A stretch of 30,051 bases of DNA from Hysterium pulicare CBS 123377 (lineage: Eukaryota; Ascomycota; Dothideomycetes; Hysteriales; Hysteriaceae): contig AJFK01000150.1 in NCBI GenBank assembly GCA_000467715.1, forward strand, positions 1 to 30,051. The letters are read 5' to 3'. Shown in pieces: positions 11,701 through 21,647 of this stretch. Position numbers and translations under genes: made by a program. The stretch's first letter is position 1. Each line of letters starts with the position of its first letter. A model generated the notes under the pieces. The model saw only the letters and a program-made list of their open reading frames with translations, searched no databases and was not told where the DNA came from.

Positions 11701-12811
11701 TGCAAAGTCTTGAATGCCGAATCGAAAGACGGGGAGATCTTGGAAATGAGAGTGAGGAGTGAGTGCAAGGAGTGGTCTTTTGGTGCTGGCCGCGGGAATG
11801 GGTCAAACTTGCTGTTAGATGATTTGTTCTCATAGAATCCTCCAACATGTGCTGTGATCTGATGCTGTTCCCCCTCATTGGTAGTGATCTGCAGGTACAG
11901 CAGATGTCCCTTCGAGCGGAGATGATATGGTGGCGGGTTCCAGGGTGACACTGAAATGGACTTGATGGTCTTTGGCGGCTGTTCGAGGGAAGGAGGTAGC
12001 AGAGTCTTCACGGAGCCTGGCGCTTGGAAGTCATAATCTCCCAAAACTGATTCTCCGGCAGCATTTTGCTTTGCCTTGCCAGATTCACCCTCCCCGATTG
12101 TGTCATGTAGTGACAGACCCGCCAATATACCTTGTAATGCATCGGTCCGGTCTCCGGCTGCTCCTATTAGCTCCCTGACTCTAATGACGTGCATTCGAGC
12201 CTCCTTTTCTGTATATGGATCCTCCACCAATGTCAGCTCGGAGTCAGGTTTGAGGCCGGGCACCTCAGAGAGCTCGATGAAATCATTGATACGCTTTCCG
12301 TTGTGTTCGAGGTGGAAACACGAGTATTGGAAGGTCTGGGGTTGTTCGACGATGGCCTGGCGGAGATCCTGCACTTGCTCCTGTGTCGACAGCTAGCAGA
12401 TATCAGGGGAGGCTCACATTATAAATATCTTGGGATGACTTACGATGCACTGCGTTTGGTAGGGCTCGTGAGGCAGCTTGATGGTGACCTGGAAGACATC
12501 TGCGCAGGAATAGAATCAGCAAGCATTCCAGCTATAATTCAAGCTCGAGAACACGACACGAGACATACTTTCGGCGGGTTGGTTATTTGCCCCATCCTCT
12601 TGTGAATTCTCTGTGACCTCCCCGTTCACGCTCTTCGCGGCTCCGGCGGACTCGACAAGATCTGTAGCTTGAGTTGTGTCAGCCATAAGCTGTATCGGAT
12701 ACTACTGAATCGATTGATGGCTACTGGTGGCGGGCAGAGCCTGGGCAGAGCTGTCAGGGATGTTTAGAGCTCACCTGTCATGGAAGCGTCATTGTGTTGA
12801 GTGTCGGCCAT
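8718..12811 (-). CDS. CLU1: CLU1, clustered mitochondria protein (eIF3-associated p135 homologue)
   Basis: My preferred model has four exons on the minus strand: 12811-12775, 12661-12569, 12499-12444 and 12392-8718, giving about 1286 aa. CLU proteins are cytosolic RNA-binding factors needed for normal mitochondrial distribution; they associate with eIF3 and bind mRNAs for mitochondrial proteins. An N-terminal CLU_N ubiquitin-like region (starting VTIKLPHEPY, running through NGKRINDF) is followed by the central CLU domain (roughly residues 350-600, beginning NEEFQSTREM). Then come an acidic Ser/Glu-rich linker, an eIF3-p135-like region, a Lys-rich linker (SKKKKKNNS), and C-terminal TPR repeats (HPEVARVYHQLSNLLYNL and following). 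The tail is basic and disordered. Length matches fungal CLU1. A simpler start at 12686, read through without the first intron, also gives an open frame (about 1282 aa), so the N-terminus is uncertain. The gene diverges from the ATPase gene at 13675. Confidence 0.95.
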
Positions 12812-13674
12812 TGCGGTAGTCCAATTTGGAAGGGAATCAATTACAAAGAAGATGCAAGACGGCAAGAAACAAGGAGAGAGTGGCAAAGTGCAAGAGTATT
12901 ATACAAAAAGGCGCATTAATGTACAATTGGAATGTGAGGGAAAAGAGTGAAGGTCGCCCTGAACTTTTTTTCGAGAGTCCGGATGCACCCGCTAACGCTA
13001 CTTAACGGAAGCCTCTCGCCCGGATCATCCCCTCGGCCTACGGAAAAACCACACCGTCACGGCGGGCGTCAATGTTTGTTGTGCTGTGAAAACCCTTAGC
13101 TGACCAGGTCCAGAAGGTATCTACTCTATACAATGCCCTCTGGATAACCCCAAGGGTGGCAACTGGCTTTCACGCCTTGTACGCAGTCTAAATCGGCTCT
13201 GTAGGCGGGCAGTAAAGCAGGTGGTAGGCGCAGACGCATCCGAGAACGACGAATAATAACACCCCTTGTGCATGCCCAAGATGCCCAAGACATCTTCACT
13301 TGACGCATTACAGGACAGGCGACATGTCAAAGCGCGAAGACGTAACTAACACGCATGTTTCTTACAGATCTCGTCTTGCTATAGATTTGCTGTCAAACAG
13401 GTCAGCCCAGCTTCCGCCGCGTATCGTCTTGTGGAAGCTGAAGCCGGAGAGACGCTAACCTCAGAACCTCCGCCAATGCTCTCCCTGAAATCTTACACTT
13501 CTTCCAATGCCCTCCTCTCCATTTGTCTTCTCTCCTTGCAGGGACCGTCGTCATTTCGGCCTTATTAACGCCGCCTCTCTCTAACATTCTCGCGTTATTC
13601 TTGGTGTGCAACCCTGGTACTTGCGCTTTGTTGTTCCTCACGCGACACCCGACGCGGTCGCTGTTTGAGGGACA
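12812..13674. promoter_or_regulatory. divergent promoter region between CLU1 and the ATPase gene
   Basis: These 863 bp separate two start codons pointing outward, so both promoters and leaders must lie here. A CCAAT box on the plus strand sits at about 12820, just upstream of the CLU1 start. The 150 bp before the ATPase start are pyrimidine-rich on the plus strand (CTCTCC and CTTCT runs). No TATA box close to either start was convincing, which fits housekeeping expression. Open frames in the interval have no recognisable content. Confidence 0.45.
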
Positions 13675-15545
13675 ATGTTTCGTTATGCCTTGAAATATAC
13701 CACCCTTTCTAGTAGTATCAAGTCACGACATACTCCGTTTCCTTATAATTGCCTTTCCAGATTTCGGCCGGCTGGCCCTATAGGAAGCAACCACAACCGG
13801 AGATGGGTCACAGGTCCGCCGACTCCGAATCAACCAAACCCCGATCCAGTTGACGATGCTGCTCTTAACTTTGATGATGAGAAAGACGGCGCCGGAGGTA
13901 ACAGCAAATGGAAGGGAACCGCATTCAAGATGTTCGAGAGCGCCATGACCACTTTTGCTTCCATATCAATTTTGGGGTAAGCTGCCATTGCCAAGCCATG
14001 TCTGATTTTGCTTCATGCTCAGTGTCTTCAATTTTTCTCTTGAATAATGATAATCATTCTATTCCTTTGCTCAAACAAAGTCTTCAAGATCCGAGGCTAA
14101 GCCGATATAGACTTGTTGGATACAGTTACACTAGGTACTATAAACACCTTGTCCTAGCAAAAATGGAAAATGCTTTCGCGCCCGGCGACCCGGTCCTGGA
14201 TCTAGCTGCACGTAGTAAATCAATCCCATTGGACTCACTAGGACAAACACCTGGGGTTGGAGATGATGAAGACTACGAGCGCTGGATTCCGCGCCACGAG
14301 CAAGTAAAGCTTGACGCAATCGTTCGAGGGGACGAACATGGCCACTACTACTTGATCATCGGCGAGAAAGGAACGGGAAAGTCAAGCATGATCATCGACG
14401 CCATGTCTAAAGTCGACGGTGAGGGCATTGCAATGTTCGAAGCACATGCAGACCTTGAGATCTTCCGTGTTAGACTTGGTAAGGCGCTCGACTTCGAATT
14501 TCACGAAGATAACATTGGCTCTCTCTTTTCCATCCGTGGGCCGCGCGATGCCTCAGCCCTACTGGACATCGAAAGAGCCTTCAACAAGCTCGAGAAAGTC
14601 GCTCTAAAGCGTAGAAAAGAGAAAGGACGACCATTAATTATCATCATCAATAGCGTACACCTCTTGCGCGACGACGAAGACGGCAGAGACCTGCTAGAAC
14701 TAGTCCAGCAACGAGCCGAGCAATGGGCCGCCTCAAATCTCGCCTGCGTCGTCTTTAACTCTGACGACTACTGGGTGTACGAGCGCCTAAAACAATACGC
14801 CACGCGCATGGAAATGATTCCCGTGGGCGATCTCCCCAAAGACCGCGCCATCCAAGCCCTAAAAAACTACCGCATGAAATACTGGAACGAGCAAACCCCA
14901 GAGAAGACGCTGGAAGCCGTCTACGATAAAGTGGGCGGGAGGCTAACCTATCTCAACCGCGTCGCCAAGTCCGAACACATGCTCAAAATGTGCCATCACA
15001 TCTGCGAAACCGAGAAAACCTGGTTCCTAAACCAATGCTGGATCCTAGGCGAGGAAATGGACGACGACGTCATGGACCAGCAGAAATACGCCTCGGCAGC
15101 CATGGTCCTCGCAAAAGCCCTCGTCGACAAAGAAAAGGAAATGGAGAACACTTACGATCCGCAAAGAGGCCACATACTCCCCGAAATCCCGCTCCACGAA
15201 GCCAGACAGATCATGACGAGGGCCGATTTCATACAGCAATACGACCATATCAATGTCTTTACGATCGACTCGCATGCTATGGTGAGAGCGGATTCCGTGC
15301 CTATGCAGAATGCCTTCCGCGAAATATGCTCGCAGCCGGGCTTCGAAGAACATCTTGAAGCGACGCTGGAGCGGATCGGGGATATTGAGAGTCTTGGACG
15401 GACGAGGGAGTTGACGATTAAGGATTTGTGGAATGGGGGCAAGTATAAGATTTTAGCGAAGAATGCGAAGGGGGCGGTGGACAGGGATTTGAGCTTTGAG
15501 GTTGTGCCGGGGAAGAAGGATGATGATGGGGATGGTGATGATTGA
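13675..15545 (+). CDS. mitochondrial-type P-loop (AAA-like) ATPase domain protein
   Basis: Two exons, 13675-13976 and 14126-15545, give about 573 aa. The first 45 residues are rich in Arg, Ser and hydrophobics and lack acids, typical of a mitochondrial presequence. A possible membrane or amphipathic stretch spans about 84-110. Walker A is GEKGTGKS at 180-187. The strand after it ends IIIINSVHLL at about 272-281, in the Walker B position but with Asn where the acidic residue is usual. The C-terminus is helical and then acidic (KKDDDGDGDD). The architecture resembles archaeal-type/ORC-like STAND ATPases found in fungal mitochondria; substrate and process are unknown. A second in-frame acceptor 9 nt downstream (exon from 14135) would remove three residues. 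Codon composition flips from C-rich to G-rich near 15330. The function call is family-level only. Confidence 0.75.
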
Positions 15546-16320
15546 TCAAGCGGGTTGGAAGGGAGAAGTTTGGGTATGGTTTTGGTAATTCGTCGAATTG
15601 GTGTTTGATGTACTTTTTTGTATGATAGATAGGTAAGATACTCTTGGCTGGCTGAATGAGCGAGGGGCTGGCTGGATGGTACAATATCTATGTTAGATAC
15701 CCTAAACATTCATTTTCTGTACTCTTAGTCTTCATCGTAGCAAGTTAAAGATGTGTCTACCGTGCTTTGGAAATTATTCAAAACTTCAACTCACGCGTTC
15801 ATTTGGGGCAATCTTCATAACTAGGCACAGTAGCGTATAGGCCCGCAGGAGATGAGCTCGTATTAGGAAAATATCATTGCATTTCATTCTAGCATAAGCT
15901 TAAAATCTAAAACCGGTGGAGCATGTATCACGGGAAGAGTTAGTCGTCACGAGAAGATGGTGTTCAAGGTTTTGTAGTTCTAGTATATTTATTTGCCCAG
16001 CTATTACTATTTGCAATCCGTTGCTCCGATCCTTCCCCAACCAAGAGAGCTTTCAATTGAGAAGTTATTAAAAGCCAGTAGTATAATTCCGTCATGATGT
16101 CGTGCAGGCTTTGCCGCAGTTGTGAAAATTCAAAAGAGAAGTTCTTCAAGATACGACTTGAAGCAGTGTAAAGAACGAAATAAAAGAGCCAAACCATCTC
16201 ATGTTGCTTATGTACCTCCTGTACTAAAGGCCTAGAAACAGGTATTTTCTGTTGCATGCGACAATGGGAGTGAGGTAGAGTCTAGTATCATTGGTGCTTG
16301 AAGCAAGCATCCATCTAAGC
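15546..16320. other. intergenic 3' region between convergent genes
   Basis: The interval lies between the stop codons of the ATPase gene (+) and the zinc-finger gene (-) and should hold both 3'UTRs. An open minus-strand frame (16257-15964, 97 codons) has no recognisable content, and I do not call it a gene. Nothing else was seen. Confidence 0.5.
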
Positions 16321-17967
16321 TTAGCGCTTTGCGAGAGGGGAAACAAGATTATATGCAAGCCTCTTCAAATCGCCATTATCGCAACGCTTGTACATAGGAG
16401 TCTGAGTCGAGTCATTTGAATGGTTCACCTCAGCGGAGAAGTGAGGTGTCTACTTACCGGATCTTTCCCGTGTGTATGAGACAACGCGCACTCTCCATTA
16501 CAGTATCCAGCCACATGCTTCTCGCACATATGTCCGCGATAACAGTTGAAGTCATCGCAAGCATCTCCAGCGCTACAACGCCATGACCTCGCAATCTTTT
16601 TGTACGCCAGGAGCTCCACGTCGTTGAGTTTGGTGCTGTGGGGATATGGACAGTAATCACCCCTAGTGCAGAGTCCGGATCGGAGGTGCCAGTCACTGCA
16701 GAGCAGCTTCTGCTTGATCAGACTCTGGACGGCTGAGTGGGCAATCTTGTACTCCGCAGGGTTGACTCGATCGAGAGGCGCATCTACCCGCTGGCTCTCG
16801 GTGTTGAGCAGAATAAACTTTTTCGGGATTGTGTCATTGGTTGGTGCGATTGAATATGTCGCAGTCTCTCCATTGTTTGCGATCTTGGCTGCCAACGCAA
16901 ACGATGGGTAGGTGTCGGAAGTTGGTGAAAGCGGGAGCGTTTTGTTTGGCTGCATGCCACTCGGAAAAGCCTGTGCCGGAGAAGAACGGCGCTCCTGGAG
17001 CGGCGTGGATTTAAAGACCGTCTCAAATCGAGTGATGTCAAAATTGAGATCGCGAAATGAGGGCTGAGCCGGTGTTGATTCCAGAAGAGTGATCCGTGAT
17101 GAGACGGCGTTGTTATGTTTCCAAGTGACTAGATTAGGGTGATAGCCATTGTCGTGACAGCCGCCAAAGAAGATGTGCTTGCATGATGGGTTCGAGACAA
17201 AGAAGCGCAAGTTTTCTGGCCAAGAGAAGAAATTAGTTTCAAGCTCATGCACTTGATTAGGGGCGAGATATGCTTAAATGAGTGTACGAGCGACGATAGC
17301 GGGAAGATCTAGGCTGAAGTGTGAAGTAAATGACTTACCTTTGATCTTGTGATCAGCCAATTCTTTACCTGGTCCAACATCAACGAAGCTGAACAAGTTC
17401 TGATTCAAAGTGAAAGAGCGCGCGAATGCATGGAAGTCCTGCGGAGATTTGATAATGCCGACAGACGCTAGCTTTCGACTAAGTCCTTCAAAGTTGGCAT
17501 AGATTTGAACCATAATTGGCCATCTGTCAGAGCCTTGATATAATTTAGATATGTAATTGCGAATTTCTTCATGTAATAAATATGCGGCTTGAGAACCGCC
17601 ATCTTGGGGGGCTGCAAGAAGAGCGTCTTGGAACTGCAACGCTTGTTAGCTGGGGAAGAGGAAAATGAGCAGAACAGGAAGAGCTTACGATAACGCCGTC
17701 GCCATCAATGAGAGCCAGCACGAAAGCACCAGCATCCAGGGATTGTCGAGCTGTTGAAAGCTCGCTCTTCGCTTCAGTTAGTTCGTTGGTGAGTCGTTTA
17801 TAATTCTGAGCTAATTCCTACGTGAAATCGTTAGGTGAAGTCGTCCGAACTATCGGGCAAGAATTACTTACCAAGACAAGCTTGTCTCGAGCATCGTCCG
17901 AACGACGGAAAGCTTCAAGTTGTGCAACAATATTAGATGAGGTGTCCTTCTCCATTAGCCCAACCAT
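16321..17967 (-). CDS. fungal coiled-coil / IDGDG-domain / triple CCCH zinc-finger protein
   Basis: Five minus-strand exons (17967-17872, 17817-17689, 17633-17339, 17215-16458, 16401-16321) give about 452 aa; every intron is GT-AG and all phases agree. Residues about 33-60 form a heptad-like coiled coil. Next is a conserved domain of unknown function starting LIDGDG and running through FQDALL and GGSQAA, seen in many filamentous fungi. The C-terminal third carries three Cys/His clusters: C346-x9-C-x5-C-x3-H366, C387-x5-C-x4-C-x3-H402 and C404-x7-C-x3-C-x3-H420. CCCH fingers usually bind RNA, so an RNA-related role is plausible but inferred. The start was chosen at the first ATG that makes the N-terminus look like the family; MEKDTSS five residues on is possible, and the frame is open further upstream to 18114. 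The last 26-codon exon is supported by a phase-0 junction ending in TAA. Confidence 0.82.
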
Positions 17968-19531
17968 TGTCAGGAGGTTCGAGTTGGTCAAGTAGTTTCC
18001 AAGTTGTAGTCCTGGAAATTTCGTTACTTCCCTACAAAATCGTGGAACGTTAACGCAAGTGAACTTTGCTCTACTAATAACAATAATAGTAGTAGTAGTA
18101 ACGGCACTTGTCAAGTTGTTTTATCTACTTCGGTTTGCCAACGGTGTTTGTTATAGTAATAGTTTATGCTTGCAGCAAAGTAGGTACTTAAGGTGCTTGT
18201 ACTTGAGCGCCGAGTGGTGAAGGTTGGCAAAGTACCTAATGTTTGCGGTAGACCTAAGGTTTTAGGTGACCAACAGCGATGATAAAAACGTCTCAGTCTT
18301 CACGACGATAATGCTATTCACTACCTAGGTACCTTTGTATATGTTCCTATGATATCATGTGGGTATGATTCGTGAATATTTCGCACCCGGTAGCTATTTA
18401 ATGGGTTGCAGTTTTTAGTGACAGGTTGGCGAAGGAAAGATAGAAAAAAGAGGAAAAATGTTGTAAGGCATCGCCTATATATATTTAGCTATTACTAATA
18501 TATTATTAAGGTAAAAAGTAAGCACTAGTCTAATATATTTAATATATTTAATATTGTTTAATACTTTAAATATTTATATGTGTATTCTATTATTCAATAG
18601 TAACCTTTTCATATTAACTTTAACTTCTTTGCATTATACAGCTTAGAAAATACTTTTCTCATGCTATTCTGTTGAAATTGTCGCGGCATTCAAATTGGAC
18701 GATGTTTCTCGTTATGTAGGTGGGCTTCAAGAGCGGTGCTAGTCGACGGACTATCGATTTTGCTCACGCTGGTACGGACAAGAATCGCAAAAAGTCGTTC
18801 TTTTACCAATAAATAGTGGCTTTGAGGGTAAATTGAGAGTTGCACATGAGGTTTCATCGCAGCTGGCGATGGATGTTTAGGCTTTATCGCGAACGAATCC
18901 CGTCTTCAGATCAGCGACCGAAATTAATTATTTTTTTAAATATGTACAATTCCAATACGTTGCTCCTGTGAACCTTTTGGAAGCGACGAGTATCTTTCAG
19001 CGGGTGTACAATTTCTATCTTGAACGGCCCACGGTCGCATGGCGAGCAGCCCCGGTCTGGGTGGGGAAGGAACATCGGAATGTCTCCGCTCCCCCATGAC
19101 GAGATGACCATGTAACTCAGACATTTAAGAGCTGCAGCTCCCACATCACATTCGAATGTTCACGACTATCCGTGGAGTTCGACCAGGCAAATACTCAGCA
19201 ACCGTACGCAGCTTTCTGGTGAGTGCATATTCTGCAATTGAGCCCTCAATCCCTCCCCATATGCCCTTCCTGCAATGGCTTCAAGCCTCCTATCAGCATG
19301 GACTGAACGTTCAACCACCTCCAAATAAGCACAATGTTCACTGCTACACTCATAGTCATGCCTACATAGCTCCTTTCCTACCTCTATCTGCGTCTTTCCA
19401 ATTCTTCCCAAGTGACTGCCCGTCTCTAACCAATTCATCACTCACAGCTCTACCACCCAAACCAGCCGTATCGATCACACCTCCCAACCCTCAACTTTCT
19501 CACTCCAAAAGCCTACATCAATACCTCCAAA
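17968..19531. other. intergenic region with promoters of two divergent genes and an AT-rich island
   Basis: The region lies between the zinc-finger gene start (-) and the glutathione transferase start (+). The 370 bp before 19532 are CA/CT-rich (CCTCCAAA, CACACCTCCC), a typical fungal leader. An AT-rich island occupies about 18470-18660. Open frames at 19156-19674 (+) and 19144-18911 (-) have no recognisable domain and no splice support, so they are not called. Confidence 0.45.
18470..18660. repeat. AT-rich island, possibly a decayed element
   Basis: About 190 bp are dominated by A and T (TATATATATTTAGC, TATTTAATATATTTAATAT) within surroundings of ordinary composition. No terminal repeats or coding remnant could be found. 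It could be a mutated repeat (repeat-induced point mutation would give such bias) or simply promoter-distal AT-rich spacer. Confidence 0.4.
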
Positions 19532-20382
19532 ATGGCATCCGAACCCTCAACCAAAAAAGCCAAAACAAACCCTACCTACGAACTCATCTACTGGCCCGGC
19601 ATCCCCGGCCGCGGCGAATTCATCCGTCTAGCCTTCGAGTCGACCGCCGTGCCCTACACCGACATCTGCAATGAATCCAAAGACGGCATGCAACAGCTCC
19701 TAGCCTTGAAAGACGAGAAGTCAACCGGTGACAGCGACTCCAACCCTCCCATCTTCGCTCCTCCAGCTCTACGAGTTCCCGGCGCGGGGAAGGAAGGGAA
19801 GGCGCTCGTCATCTACCAAACACCGAATATACTGAACTATATCGGGGAGGCATTGGGTTTGGTGGGTGATGACGTGGATAAGTACTATGTACAGCAGCAC
19901 ACACTTACGGCGTTAGATCTGAATAATGAAGTGCATGATACGCATCATCCTATTGCGAATTCAAAGTACTATGAAGATCAGAAGGAGGAGTCGTTGAAGA
20001 AGAGTGAATGTTTTCGCGAGGAGCGGATTCCGAAGTTCTTGGGCTATTTTGAGAGAGTGCTTAAGGGGAATGAAAAGGCGGGGCAGGGGAAGTATCTTGT
20101 GGGGAGCAAGTTGACGTATGCGGATACGACGGTGTGGCATGTGCTTGATGGGTGAGTAATTATGAAAACTTGGGAGTTGGACGTATTGCTGACAGTGGTA
20201 GGCTCCATTTTGCCTTCCCTAAGGAGATAAAGGCTAGGAGCAAGGAGTTCCCATTGCTCTTTGACACTTTCTATCCTAGCGTAAAGGAACAGGAGCATCT
20301 GAAAGAGTATTTGAAGAGTGACAGGCGGAATCCGTACAGCATGGGTATCTTCCGTCACTACCCTGAGCTCGATAGGCAGTGA
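19532..20382 (+). CDS. glutathione S-transferase (sigma-like)
   Basis: Two exons, 19532-20151 and 20202-20382, with a 50-bp GTGAGT...TAG intron, give about 266 aa. The enzyme is expected to conjugate glutathione to electrophiles in the cytosol or to act as a peroxidase. The N-terminal thioredoxin-like domain starts YELIYWPGIPGRGEFIR (Y16 onward), the usual sigma/S-crystallin opening, with a candidate catalytic Tyr (Y16 or Y20). YQTPNIL corresponds to the glutathione-binding QSxAI segment. The helical C-terminal domain carries LTYADTTVW and, after the intron, GLHFAFPKE. A short Lys-rich leader (STKKAKT) precedes the fold. It converges on eS7 with about 220 bp between stops. Third codon positions change from C-rich to G-rich near 19790. 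Exact substrate class is unknown. Confidence 0.88.
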
Positions 20383-20606
20383 GGCAAATCAGGATGCGGG
20401 AACGGCTTAGGGATTAGGTAAAGCTCAAAAGTGCGCACAAAATGGCATGATAAAGCCACACGAAAAGTTCATAGAGTTCATGTAACATTGAACAAATCCT
20501 ATTTTGTAAAATACCTAGGACATGAAGGCTTATCCGCCCATTTTATGCTGAGTATAAGTGCATGCAAAGCCCCGAAGCCCTACTCCATACCAATGACAAA
20601 GCAAGC

Positions 20607-21422
20607 CTAGTACTCGGTAGCAGCATTCTGAGGGAACTCGAAGTTTACACCCTTGCCAGTGAGACGCTTGTAAACCTCCGAGTAGGTGTCCAGTCTGTAG
20701 TCGACACCACCACGCTCCTTCTCATCGAGAACAACCTTGAGAATGCTGCTTCCATCCTCGCGAGTCCTCTTGCGCTTGCCAACGATCTCGACGGGGTAAA
20801 CGAGGTCAGTGAGGATAGCGTCGTGGACGGCGGTGAGGGTTCGTGATCGGGGTCGCTTCTGGGTCTGCGAAGTGCGGGATCGATTCGAGCGCTTGGGACG
20901 TGGGAGAATGCGGCGGGAGGCGATGATCAGGACGTGGCGGTCGGAGAATTTCTTCTCGAGCTCACGGGTGAGTCTGGTGGTGAAATCAGCTTCGATATAG
21001 CCACAGGTAGTCATGATGAGGAACGTACCGCTGCTGAGATTTGTGCCAACCTTGAAGGAGAGGAACGGGGACGAAGATAACAATTGCCTTTCTGCCGTGG
21101 CCAACCTCAATCTAAAGAATCCTGGTGTCAGCGTGCTGTAGCTGCCCAGTGCCCACCGCCTCTTCGATAACTCAAACGATATGTATATGCCAAAGGTGGA
21201 ATCCCAATGACGTGAAGGAGGAGGATATTGCTGTTTTGGAGGTAGTCGGCTTCATCTTACCTCGCGAGCAGAGACGAATTGCAGAGGGCGAAGAGAGCTT
21301 CGCATGTCTGGAATGTTGGTCTCGAGGTCGTAGAGAGCATTGGCGATGCTCGTCTCGATCTCAGAGGGGTTTTGCCGCGATGGGCTGTTGGGTGCGATCT
21401 TGTTCAATGATGGCGACGACAT
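20607..21422 (-). CDS. RPS7: 40S ribosomal protein eS7 (S7)
   Basis: Three minus-strand exons (21422-21261, 21111-21029, 20973-20607) give about 203 aa, the normal size of eS7. It is a structural protein of the small ribosomal subunit, also needed for pre-18S rRNA processing. Recognisable signatures are [16 protein letters not shown] near the N-terminus, [11 protein letters not shown], then [17 protein letters not shown] across the first intron. [17 protein letters not shown] follows across the second intron, then the basic [12 protein letters not shown] patch, with [18 protein letters not shown] near the end. The start was set by family resemblance. The frame is open upstream to 21563 with another ATG at 21488 in an AAAATG context, so an extended form is formally possible. 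The introns are 149 and 55 bp. Confidence 0.97.
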
Positions 21423-21647
21423 TATGGCGGTTGTGTCGAAGTATTGTCGAGTGTTGGCCGTTGTCAGGTTCGCGGTCGGGTTGAACATTTTAGATTTTGC
21501 CCAGGCGATGTTGTGGGCTGCGCCTTTCCCAAAGTGGATAGCGCATGCGGCCCTGTCGCTCATAAGTCCACAACTCTGCGTGTGACTACGTTCTATGGAT
21601 AAATTGCTTCGCTATTTTCAAGAGATACAATTTTAAAGGCTAGATGC
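21423..21647 (-). promoter_or_regulatory. short upstream region of eS7
   Basis: Only about 225 bp separate the eS7 start from the end of the aquaporin-like remnant, so the promoter and leader of this ribosomal gene must lie here or extend into the remnant. The part next to the start is open in the eS7 frame to 21563. No TATA box or named ribosomal-gene box was recognised. Confidence 0.4.

Noticed and set aside
15964-16257. Minus-strand frame of 97 codons between convergent genes
   Set aside because: Lies in expected 3'UTR space and shows no conserved features.
19156-19674. Plus-strand frame of 172 codons overlapping the glutathione transferase start
   Set aside because: It is the CA/CT-rich leader read in another frame; the GST frame has strong family similarity and a clear ATG.
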